Shown here piece after piece: positions 44,701-57,706 of a stretch of 64,000 bases of DNA. A model generated the notes under the pieces. The model searched no databases. It had not been told where the DNA came from and saw only the letters and a program-made list of their open reading frames with translations. Position 1 is the stretch's first letter. Each line of letters opens with the position of its first letter. Source of the DNA: Hirundichthys speculiger. Lineage: Eukaryota; Chordata; Actinopteri; Beloniformes; Exocoetidae. The DNA lies in NCBI GenBank assembly GCA_018398805.1, contig JAGFBZ010001895.1, positions 124,001 through 188,000 of the forward strand, written 5' to 3'. The translations under genes were made by a program, and so were the position numbers.

Positions 44701-45329
44701 CAGACAAGCAGACGTGGAGTACGAGCTCAGATGTCTCCTCATTAAACCTGGTAAATCCCACTTCCAGCTAGCAGTCAGTGAAGCTGGGAAATGTTCTCCG
44801 TTCAGAAGCTTTTCTGCCGCACTGATTTTTGTGAAACTGTCACCCGCACATCCAGAAAGTGACTGGAGCCGGGAGGATCGGGATCGAGAGCAGCAGCTGA
44901 TGGCGGGGCTGGTGGCCATCATCGAAGAGAGGAACCAGATCATCAGCAGCCTGGATCAGGACAGGCAGAGGTGGCCACGCGGGGAAAAGAAACAGCGTTA
45001 TGCTGCAGCACGTGTAGATTCATGTTAAATTCTACTTTATTTTTCTCATCAGGGAAAGAGAAGAAGATGTGCTTTGGGAGGGCATGGTGAGGAATAAAGG
45101 TGGGAAATAACCTTTCCTGTTTCTTGTTTACAAGTTTATCTGTTTTTGTGGTCTTAAATTTATTGTTTCACTGCTGTCAGAGACTGAACGTTATCTCCTC
45201 TCAGATTTTCAGAAGGAAAGACTAAAAGAGCTCAAGAAGTCCAAAGGAAAGTTCAAGCCTGCTAAAGTGTTTAAACTGTTGAACTATAAAACAGAGAGCA
45301 GCAAGGACGCTGTGCAGAAGAAGAACTGA
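38750..45329 (+). CDS. micall1: MICAL-like protein 1 (CH, LIM, NPF, bMERB)
   Basis: Exons: 38750-38892, 39378-39426, 39521-39662, 40026-40083 (less certain), 41315-41455, 41634-42223, 42361-42400, 42592-43210, 43778-43900, 44229-44355, 44463-44553, 44677-44750, 44856-44970, 45053-45099, 45205-45329. All phases join to 827 aa (human about 863). A calponin-homology domain ([20 protein letters not shown]) is followed by a LIM domain ([23 protein letters not shown]), a Pro/Ser-rich linker with NPF motifs (SPNPFEEEE and ENPFNRKSE), and a C-terminal bMERB coiled coil ([40 protein letters not shown]). The family links EHD1 (via NPF) and Rab8/Rab35 (via bMERB) in tubular recycling endosomes. The last LIM zinc ligand is Arg instead of His. 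The LIM exon acceptor is the second AG of cagag, which keeps phase. MICALL2 is less likely given synteny. Confidence 0.88.
40110..40335. mobile_element. Tc1/mariner MITE with TA duplication
   Basis: A 226-bp element begins CAGTGTCTTGCAAAAGTA and ends in the inverted TTACTTTTGCAAGGCACTG. It is bordered by TA on both sides. Long subterminal inverted repeats include CTTTTCAACCTTTTGCCACA and its complement. There is no coding capacity. It lies in a micall1 intron, between the exon ending 40083 and the LIM exon. Confidence 0.9.
42761..42802 (+). repeat. micall1: (GAG)14 trinucleotide run coding poly-Glu in micall1
   Basis: Fourteen consecutive GAG codons follow SPNPF directly, then GAT GAG GAC continues the acidic stretch. 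It is a pure trinucleotide microsatellite inside a coding exon and is likely to vary in length. It places a long acidic tract immediately after an NPF motif. Confidence 0.95.
43230..43661. mobile_element. Non-autonomous hAT element with perfect 8-bp target duplication
   Basis: The 432-bp copy begins CAGGGCTGTAGCGATA and ends TATCGATAAAATCGCTCAGC with CTCTA. The flanks ATCACAGC (43222-43229) and ATCACAGC (43662-43669) are identical. The interior has palindromic ATCGATA-rich ends and no frame. It lies about 20 bp after the donor of a large micall1 exon. Confidence 0.9.
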
Positions 45330-45680
45330 AAAACTGGCCTGCATTTACCCTCATATTCCAGGAGAATTCAACCATGAGCACAGCTCAGCTCTGGTTGGTT
45401 TCCTGTTGAAAGGTGGGTAATGGAGAAGTCCAAAATGTTCCCGTTATGGGGGAAAAAGTATTTATGTATGTTTTTTTTTTAGTTCTATCAGCTTTTATTG
45501 AAGATGGATTAAAGCTTGTCCCTGTTGCCTTAATTATTGACAGTTTGGGGCTCAAAAAGACTTCAGTATGTAATACAAATCATCTTAATCCTGCTTGGTC
45601 TGGGATCTTCTCCATTTCAAACATTTCATCCGGATCATCGCCACAGACAGACACCAATAAATAGAACAAAACGAAGGTGG
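45330..45680 (+). other. micall1: 3' UTR of micall1 with poly(A) signal
   Basis: The TGA is at 45327-45329 and AATAAA at 45656-45661, giving a short 3' UTR of about 350 nt. No other gene is seen before the transposon block. Confidence 0.65.
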
Positions 45681-45899
45681 CAAGTGATTTTGATTGTTTT
45701 TAAGATGTTTTGTTAAGGCAAACTTTTATATATCCACTGCTCGAACCAAACCCAGTTTATATCCAGTTAATGTTTGATCTTACAGTAGCAAACTCTTTCT
45801 TGAGATGTGTGCAGTTTCAGGTTTACAGGTCTGTTATTGTGTCAGAATCTGGTTTCACGTTGCTCCAACGTCTTTCGTTTCTTAGTGAACTATTTGCTG

Positions 45900-46790
45900 T
45901 ACAACCCCAATTCCAAAGAAAGTTGGGACGCTGTGTAAAATGTAAATAAAAACATAATGCAATGATTAGTAAATCTCATCAAGCCATGTTTTATTCCCAG
46001 TAGAGCTTAAAGAACATACGAGATGTTGAAACTGCGACATTTTCATTTCATGGAAAATATTAACTCATTTTGACTTTGGTGGCAGCAACACATTTTAAAA
46101 AAAGATGGAAGAGGGGCAACTAAACTAAACTAAAGGCTAAATTAAACAACTAAAGGCTGGAGAAGTAACTGGTAGAAATCAAAAACAAATGGAGGAGCAG
46201 GGGGGGAGCACGGTGGCTTGATGGTTGGCACTGTTACCTCACAGCAGGAAGGTTTCTGGTTCAAATCTCAGTGGGGGGGTTGTGGGATTTTCTCCAGCTA
46301 CTCTGGCTTCTTCCCACAGTCTAAAGACATGCCTGTTAGGTTGACTGGTGGTTCTAAATTCCCTGTAGGAGCAACAGTTTAACAAGAAAATAATGAGTCT
46401 AACCAGCACCAGTTATGAGTGTGCATGGTTGTTTGTCTACATGGGACCCTGCAATGACTGTCCAGGTTGTGCCTTTTGCCTGAAGAGAGCTTGGATAGGC
46501 TCCAGCAGATCCCCATGACCCTGCATGGAACTAAACAGGTATGGATGATGGCTGGATGGATCAAAGACCCTTGGATGCAAAAATGGGAAAAGGTTCTGAG
46601 ACAAGCTGCATGTAAAATTGTGGAACAGATTCAGAAAAATGTTCCTCAGTGTAAAATTGCAAAGACTTCAAAGATCCCACCATTAACTACAGTACATAAT
46701 ATCATCAGGAGCAGTATCTGTGCACAGGGACAAGGCTGAAAGTTAAAACTGGATGTGTGTGATCAACACCATGGGTGGCTGTGGCTCAGT
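45900..46790 (+). mobile_element. Tc1-like transposon remnant, split by a SINE
   Basis: The left end reads TACAACCCCAATTCCAAAGA then AGTTGGGACGCTGTGTAAAA, a terminus I recognise from abundant fish Tc1-like elements. The transposase-side sequence resumes after the SINE with GAAAAATGTTCCTCAGTGTA and CTACAGTACATAATATCATC, matching the helix-turn-helix part of the transposase gene. Frames are broken and the right end is missing. Confidence 0.75.
46201..46560 (+). mobile_element. tRNA-derived SINE nested in the Tc1-like copy
   Basis: The head has GGTGGCTTGATGGTTGGCAC (A-box region) and GGTTCAAATCTCAGTGG (B box). The body contains CACAGTCTAAAGACATGCCT and GTTAGGTTGACTGGTGGTTC, and the tail ends in GGATGATGGCTGGATGGA. 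Tc1-like sequence flanks it on both sides, so it inserted later. Confidence 0.85.
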
Positions 46791-46879
46791 TGGGACGGTC
46801 AGTCACCATTAAATGTCCAGGTTTAGTGATAATCTGTATTTCAACATTCCTCTTCATCATGGTCTTCACATTTTGACAT

Positions 46880-47110
46880 CATGAGTCCAAGACGACGCCT
46901 AACAATCGATCAACAGTTCCCGGTCACTGCGAGGGTTCAAACAGAAATGTCATCTGCAGGTTTCAGTCAGAGACACAGAGAGACTGGAAGAGTCACAGAA
47001 AGACATAGAGGTGGAGCTCTGCTGGCCACATTTCATGCTGATGACCACTTCATTGTGAACGGTGGTTGTTGTGGTCGACCAACCACTGTTGTTAGCTTTT
47101 GTTTTAATAA
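46880..47110 (+). mobile_element. Second Tc1-like transposase fragment
   Basis: The translated frame begins MSPRRRLTIDQQFPVTARVQ and continues with RHRETGRVTERHRGG and HADDHFIVN. I recognise these as the N-terminal helix-turn-helix region of another fish Tc1/mariner transposase. An internal stretch is deleted and the DDE catalytic part is absent. Confidence 0.75.
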
Positions 47111-47329
47111 GTTATTAGAGACAAAGAAATTACCAGAGCATGTTTCTTCTTAAATGCCCTACTTTCATGAGGTAATATCACTATGGTGTGAACTTTTTGC
47201 ATTTTCCATAATTTCACACAAAAGTCAAATATCCCTAGCTTTTTGTCAGTGCTGTTTGCTGACGGTTGAGAGAGAAATAAAGGGAGAGATGGAGAGAAAA
47301 CAACTTAAACTCCTTTGTCATTTTTTGAT

Positions 47330-48930
47330 TTATATTTAGAAATATACAAACAATTGTAAAAGCAAACACGACTCACAACAAATACAAAAGTATTAAGAAT
47401 TGTAATTAAAAAAAAAACAAAAACTTCATGCCAGGGGTTAAATTATAGCACTTTGAGGTAAAAGAAAGCTTCATAAGTCTTTTTTGCTTTTTTGTTCTTA
47501 ATTTTGTCTTAATGTATTGCCATACTGTTTAACCTCTTTTATAAAATGTTCAAGTTTTGGCTTAGCTTTGGACCACTTTTTCACATGAATATGATATTTT
47601 CCACATAAAATAAAAAGTTGAATAATAAAGTATGTTGTAGTTGTGGAAACAACATCATATTGTACAAAGAAAAAAACCATGTCATACAAATCAGTTTGTA
47701 TACATTTTCCACTCAACCTAGAAATGAATTTTGAAACATCCAGCCAAATACTTTTTTGAATAAATACATGTTGAAACAGGAAAAAATGTCTGCATACTTA
47801 AATCTTTTTGTTCATTTAATTGCCAAGCTTTCAGTCAGAGACCTTCCTCAGGGCACAAAAAAGATGAGTCACAGATTCTTTAGCATTGTTACAAAATTCA
47901 CATAAGTTTTCAATATTCAAACTGAAACGGTCAAACAACTCCTTAGCAGGATAAATTCTGTGGAAGATTTTATAGGATACCTCTCTAATGTTATTGTCAA
48001 TAAAGAACATATTTGTTATTGACCACACTTTTCTCCAGTTAACATTTTCATATTGAAGAAGGTAAATGGTTTGCTTTTAAAATATTTCTAATATATTTGT
48101 TACAACATTTATCTATATTAATATATTAATATCCCCCAAAATTGCATCACTACAAAAACTGTTTCGATTATCAATATTTACACGAGAGAATCCAGGATTT
48201 CGTAATAATGATACAACTTTAGCAGGAATTGCATCAAATATAACAGAGTATTCTTTTGGCTTCATAGGAATCATCCATTTATTGAGAAATTCAGAATATG
48301 TTAAAAGTAAACCTTGTTGAGTAAGTAACTGACTAACAGTAAGAATCCCATTGTTGTATCATGTGTAATTAAAGATTGACTTTTTTTGTACGATATCTTT
48401 ATTATTCCATATAAAATATCAATGAGGTGAAAAGTTATGTTTATAGATTAATTGCCAAAGCCAACAATGCCTGCTTATGAAAGTTTGCCAATTTAACTGG
48501 TATTTTTTCAATTGAAAATTTACATTAAAAAATATATGCCACCTCAAGAGTTAGATATGTAATTGTGGAAAACATTCCAAACACTATTCACTATTATAAA
48601 CACTATTATAAACACTTCAATTATCCATTTGATCTTAAACACGTTATTAAGATCTGAGAAGTTTAAAACTTCAAGGCCACCAAACTCCCTATTATTATTT
48701 ATAATGTCTTTCTGTAAATAGTGCATTCTCTTCCTCCAAATAAAATCAGAAATTATCTTATCCAATTCCTTAATAACATTGTTTGGAACATCTGCAGACA
48801 TAGATATATAAACCAATCTTGAAATCCCTTCTGCTTTTGAGAGCGGGACACGTCCGTACAGGGACAGATCTCTCATAAGCCACACAATGAATTTATTTTT
48901 AGTTTTTTTCAATAATAGGGTCAAAATTAC
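47330..48930 (-). mobile_element. 5'-truncated L1-like LINE
   Basis: Minus-strand frames give, from right to left, a late reverse-transcriptase ORF segment (MRDLSLYGRVPLSKAEGISR, then IISDFIWRKRMHYLQKD), a zinc-binding stretch (FCNNAKESVTHLFCALRKV) and a terminal piece with GKYHIHVKKWSKAKPKLEHF. This is the order of the C-terminal half of a fish L1-type ORF2. Several frame breaks show it is dead. Coordinates are approximate. Confidence 0.8.
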
Positions 48931-49107
48931 TCCTTTGTAGTTGCCAGAGCATTATGCACAGAAAATGAGTTCACTGGCTCATTGACTCCAGTAGATGGCG
49001 ATAGTGCAACGCTTTAAGGACAAGCTGTCTCTTAAAGATGAGAGAAGCGGAACGAAACAATAAATAGTCCGTTAGAGCGCTCGGAATATTTTCCAGCGTA
49101 CCGATAC

Positions 49108-49118
49108 GCCGGAAGTGA
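49108..49118 (+). promoter_or_regulatory. polr2f: ETS/GABP-type site in the polr2f promoter
   Basis: GCCGGAAGTGA lies about 110 bp upstream of the polr2f ATG in a GC-richer stretch without a TATA box. This is a typical consensus for ETS-family factors at housekeeping promoters. Confidence 0.6.
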
Positions 49119-49224
49119 GGCTGGCGCCTTCTCCATGTGTGTTGATGTTGACAACAGAAATTATAACTGAAAAACGATCAATTTAAGGCTTCTTAAGGGA
49201 TACTCACACTCTACGGATTAGAAA

Positions 49225-52484
<3,260 letters not shown>

Positions 52485-52870
52485 ACAACTCATCCGGTGA
52501 CAGACCTGGATACACAGCTGCATACATTTGAGTCTCCAAGATGTAGGACTTATCACGCCCCTGTTCAAACACATTTAAGGTGACTTAAGTTTAGAAAGAT
52601 ATATATTCATGATTTTAAGAGCTACCAGAGGAAAACTCAATTTCTCTCTCAACACTTGTTCCTTTTTTAACAGAATACTCCTTTGTTATTGTAGGTATTC
52701 CTTTTGCTGTCTTTGAAGTGATTAGTGTAAAATAACTGTTTTATTGATATTAAACTGTTTTCGATAAATGACTGTTTCTAAGTTATATAATTTACTAAAA
52801 CAGTGATTTTTAATTGTATATCTGGTTAGATCCATGTAGAAAAATAAACCTTCCAGCATGATGCAACAGC
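52485..52870 (+). other. polr2f: 3' UTR of polr2f with poly(A) signal
   Basis: AATAAA at 52843-52848 follows the TAA at 52482-52484 by about 360 nt. No open frame of note is present. Confidence 0.65.
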
Positions 52871-52919
52871 CTGTTAACACAAACTGATGGAGATTATGGT
52901 TCATCTGTGGGTTTACTTG

Positions 52920-53460
52920 TCCTCGTCAGTCACCACCCATCTGCCATCCTGCTGGGTTGTAGCAGCTTTGGAAATGGTAAATATTAATGACGATGCTGCT
53001 CAGCTGTAAGACGAAGCTCACAGATCCAGTGGCAGAAACACAAGTGGCTCCTTTTATGCTGTTTCCTGTTAACAGCATGTTTCTGCTTGTAAAACACATT
53101 GTTTTTATAGGAGAGATGAGAACAACACAGGCAGGCTTTGATGCCCTCGTGGGGTCAGAGGTGGCATTACTACATAGAGTGGCTTTAATGTTCAGAGGCT
53201 TTCCTAAAGCAGTGTTGATGGGATTTATTCCTGCTGGCTGCTGCTCATGGAGAAGCAACGTTGAGATGCTGTCCACATACAACCAGCCGAACAGTCCTTG
53301 TGTTATTTGGAGAAAATGGCTGGGTGTCTCAGCAGAGTCAACCGTGCATTGTAGAAAAAGTTTCATGTTGACACAGATGTGTGGATTATGTTCATTGTGT
53401 GTATCAGCTGTGTGAAACACTGGGAACACCGATGACAGGAAAGTTTTTATCATTTCAGTG
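52920..53460. other. Stretch open on both strands, no family recognised
   Basis: A 175-codon minus frame (52926-53453) and a 142-codon plus frame (52987-53415) overlap almost completely. The local composition is balanced, with few stop-prone AT runs. Neither product has motifs I recognise, splice sites, or a start context that decides. It may be an ancient transposon piece or a conserved element; I do not call a gene. Confidence 0.3.
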
Positions 53461-54439
53461 TCTGTTATCTGGAACTAGCTGGTTCTGACAGTTACTTGGG
53501 CATAGCTGGAGTCAGGTCACCCATTTCTAAACAGAAATAAATAAACTGATTTTATCCAGGAGTCCTTTGAGCAGAAGAAACAGCCTTAGAGTGATGAGGC
53601 AGTTCCTCTCAGAGGAATCACTCCACGGTTCCTCAAGTCTGAGGTTCAGTTTTGTACCTTTCAATTTAATGTCTGTTTTCTCAGTGTGTCCCTGTTTGTG
53701 GTTCTCATAGATTTTATTTTTTATCTTTAGACCTGTTTGTTCTGTTTCACATGTAGCATGACACGAGTAAATGGCATCAATCATTTCCAGTCAGTTTGTT
53801 CGTAGAGCCACTAAAGTGGATTATAAATAGCTGATGAATAATTATTCAGAACCAGCAGAGCTTTTTTTTGCTCTTTACAGACTATGCAGGTGCATAGGGT
53901 CCCCACAGTCTTAAGGGGGCACCCAAGCTACACTGTCCGCCTTGTGCAAGTGATTGGTGAGAAATAAAATGACCTTCATTCGATTTAAAATAGGAACTCT
54001 GATATTGAATCTTAATAATGCTGCTAACAGCCCTGATTTAGAGTCTTACTTTTAATTCCTGATTAATATGGATAATTACAACTCTGTGGATGGTTCACAT
54101 TGAGTTCAGAATTTTTAGTTGTGTACAGTGTTTTAAAGCTTTATCTTATCTTTTTTTATTTAGATGGTGTAAACCCTTTTTTCTTTTCCTCCAATATCCT
54201 CTCTGCAGTGTTGCTCTACTAATTACTGCCCAAGATTACGCAGTCTCTCAGCATTACAATGAACAAAATGAGAATTTTATCAGCTGCAAAACAAAACTCA
54301 GATTTCAGATAACCCTCGATGAATCAGCATGACCAGACAAACACGGTTCATCCCTCTGGGTCCTCTGCTTACAATCACACCTGCTCTGACGGTGTGGCTC
54401 TCTCTAAACCTTTAAATGTTTTAACCTGACGACGGCCCA
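53461..54439. other. Intergenic; nothing recognised
   Basis: AT-rich sequence between polr2f and sox10, which converge. No transposon ends, RNA genes or coding motifs are apparent. Confidence 0.45.
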
Positions 54440-54830
54440 GATCTGAGCGGTACGTTTGTGTTTGGGAGGGCGGGTGGTCCGGATTGCAGGGTGGATCTGC
54501 AGAGAGTAAGGGTCCCTTTGTATCACAGTGAGGCTGCATGACCAGTTATGGGTTAGACTCCCTCGCTGCCCTCTTTCCCTCCTTCCCCACATCCCCCATC
54601 AATGGCCCTCTTTGTCTTTCCAAAGTATCACACAGCCGATTAAATAGAGGGAATTAGGAGTCAAGCTTAGCCCCAAACACGCACAGAAATACACGCACAC
54701 ACTGGCACAATAGCAGAAACCTGAAATATGCATCCAGGCATGCCAGTCATAGCCCTCGAGGCTATTAGCGAAAGTGAAGTTGGAAGAAACTTGCTGGGAA
54801 AAGTACACAAGCTACAGTAAATGTGGATCT
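54440..54830. promoter_or_regulatory. Candidate conserved regulatory element downstream of sox10
   Basis: The block is more balanced and complex than its flanks. It contains CCCTCTTTGTCTTTCCAAAG (54606-54625), whose CTTTGT is a SOX-type core, next to GATTAAATAGAGGGAATTAG. Position within the sox10 domain makes an enhancer plausible. The evidence is composition and motif only. Confidence 0.25.
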
Positions 54831-57706
54831 GATGACGCATCTGCTGTTCTTGTAACTGTGGTGTGTCATGACCGCTGTGAACATCAAATACTCTGTAGCT
54901 GTAAGCTGATCTGCTACCAGGCCGGTGAATTATCTGTTAGCTGACTGGTTTGTGCTGGACCTTGACGAGACAGATTTAGATGTATATTCAAGCAGAAATA
55001 GAGGAACTTTATTTCAAGTGAGAGTAAAACATAATTAGTCATCATCACATGTTGCTCCCAGTGTTGCTCAGATGTTTTGTAGCTGTACTGCTGCTGGAGG
55101 ATACGAAACACTGAAATGGCAGCAACAGTCACAGGGAGAAACAACAGTGCACACAAACAGAAGCAAAATATAAATAAGGAATGTAAAATTCATGGCGATG
55201 CAAATAACACAGTGAAGAGCTCTTCCTCTTGTTCTGGAGGCAACAGATCAGCAGATAACAAAGTTTTGAATAAACAGTAAAATGAGCAGTGTCACATGCA
55301 TCGTGTTCAGATCTGAGTGCAGTGGTGGTAAACTTTAAATAAAACAGTGTAAATTAAATGTACTATATGTTGTTTACCTTTACAGTGGAGAATATAATAT
55401 TGAACATATATAGATAGTTCAGAATAATGAAGAAAAAGTTGCTAATTAAGAGAAAATAATTAAGACAAGAACATTGAACTTATCAATAAAATGACAGAAA
55501 CATGAAATGAAACAGAGGCCATAACCCCTCTGCACCATCTGTAAATAACATGCATTATTTAAGACAAGGCACAGTTTATATTTAATATCAGGCTGTGTTC
55601 AAAACTTTTAATTTGTGGCTACTTTTTTCTCAGCATTGGCATCTCCTACACTGTAACTGTCTCAAAGCTGTTTTTAAAACTAAATATTTGACTTTTCACA
55701 CTGAGCACTGTTCAAAACACACATTTTGAATCATACAAAAAAAAAACAAAAGCAGTGATAAAGACATTCAGTGTGGAGAGAAATAAAACAATATTTAACA
55801 GTGTCTTTACACTAAGCTTAATGTTTTCTCTAATAATACGTTGCCAAGCTTGGCCAGCCACATTAAGTCTTTCTCCTCTTCGTACAAAGAATTAGTCTCG
55901 TTCCTCTGGATTCAACTTGACCTGTATTTCCGTTAGCGAGGGTCCGGGGTAAGAGGCTGGAATATAACTGGGTCGACCTCCTCCTCAGTCCTTTCAGGCA
56001 TTGTGTCTTCATTTACAGTGAAGGAGCTGGTAGGATCTACTGAGCTAGCAAACTACCGCTCCACCCGGTGGCAGCAGTGCAACACTTTTGCTGTTTGCCA
56101 ATAGCAAAGAGGGATGAATTGACTGCTGTGTTTCTGTTTGCGTTCATTGCAGTGGGGGGGGGATGAATGAGGAGAGGTGACCCATATTTGTAGAAGACAC
56201 TGAGACAGCTGAAAAACACCATCTCCTCTTGGTTTTCCGGGTCCACGGAAACATGTAAAACTACTCTGGACTCCTGCTAAGTGAAAATTGCCTTTAAATT
56301 TCCAGGGAGCAGAAGAATCTTCCTCTGGACACCACTGGATAAGGATACAACCAATCAGAGTGAACGGAGCATGTGATGGCAGCCACCTCGGCTGTTCTGA
56401 ATGATGGCTCCTGAATGAGTCATCACAAAAAACCCGCCCTCCCCCTGCTGTGATTGGTTTGGTATGTTATGTTATGAAATGGGAGGGGTACCAGCCACCA
56501 TTTCAGAAGAGAGAATTTCTGGGTGGTGACGGGTTTGATTGGCTAGGCTACATGTTACCAGTATAAATAGTATTGTATTTTATCACAACTCTTTACAAAA
56601 GCTGTCTCACTAATCGGTACCGCTTTTGGGGGAGAAAAAGGGGCCAAAGGAGTTTTTGTCACAAATACATTTTAAAATAAATTTACAATAACACTGAAAA
56701 AAATGCTTACAGCTAAGAAAACTCGAATTCACTACAAACTATCAGGTAGTATTGAGTGTCACATTGGGAGAAACATCTATAACACGTGTTTCTTCTCTAG
56801 AAAAGGTAAACAAAGGTTTTTGGTCTCAAAACTTTGGTCAAATATTTTGTGTCTATACACTCTGGGTACATTTCTAACTTCAAGTATCATCTATCCTGAT
56901 AACAGTGAGTCATTGTGAACTTTGTTCTCCCTAAATACACATGTCAATTTGCATTTTTTATGCCTGCTCATTATTCATACAAAGACATCTACGGTGAACA
57001 CCATAATATTTTGAGATAAACTCCAGAATATCTGGTTCTAATAAACAGTATTCTGTGAGGATTTGTTGCGTTGACTTTTTTAAATACAAAACATCTGTGT
57101 CATAGGTGAATTAGATTGGCACTCTATTCTTGCGGCATGTAAAAATTTAATATAAAGTGAATTTGGCTTCGTCTCAGTCACACCAGTCCCAGTAAAGGAC
57201 TTTCTGGTTCTCACTGAGTCCTTGCTGCCACTGATTCCTCTGTCGGCCTGTGGAAGATGTTTGTATTCTACTGTGTACCTCCTGAAGGGCTCTTTAAACT
57301 GACAGGGATGTGATCCCTTACCACCCATAAGCACTGTCAGTTGTGTTGTTTAGAGTGCCAAAAGGTTGTGCTGCGGTGGTGCCGGTGGGTGCTTTTCTTT
57401 GAATCAACAAAGTACTACTTTCCCTGACTACTGCTCTGAGTGCTCCCAAATAATCAGGCACTCTTCTAAAGCACCACGTCCTCAGCACCCCCCTGGGCGG
57501 TGACAGCTTTTTTGTAGCTAGGTCAAGTCAGAAAAAGGTTTGACCCCTTCTGCCTCCCAGGCCAGCCCCCCCAGTGCCTGCTCACTCCCCACCAGACCAG
57601 CTCCGTTGCCACTTTTCCACCAACATTGCCACTGTGGTTGCTGGATCTGCATCTGGTCTGATGTCGGGGCCGAACCTGCACCGGTGCTCTCTGGTCTCTT
57701 TGTCTG
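54831..57706 (-). other. sox10: sox10 3' UTR and downstream sequence
   Basis: About 2.9 kb between the sox10 stop and the candidate element above. A minus-strand AATAAA (plus TTTATT at about 55008-55013) could end a long 3' UTR; closer signals are not obvious. No transposons or other genes are recognised. Confidence 0.4.

Noticed and set aside
48544..48924. 126-codon minus-strand frame as a host gene
   Set aside because: Its sequence matches the late part of an L1-type ORF2, and further fragments of the same element continue to its left.
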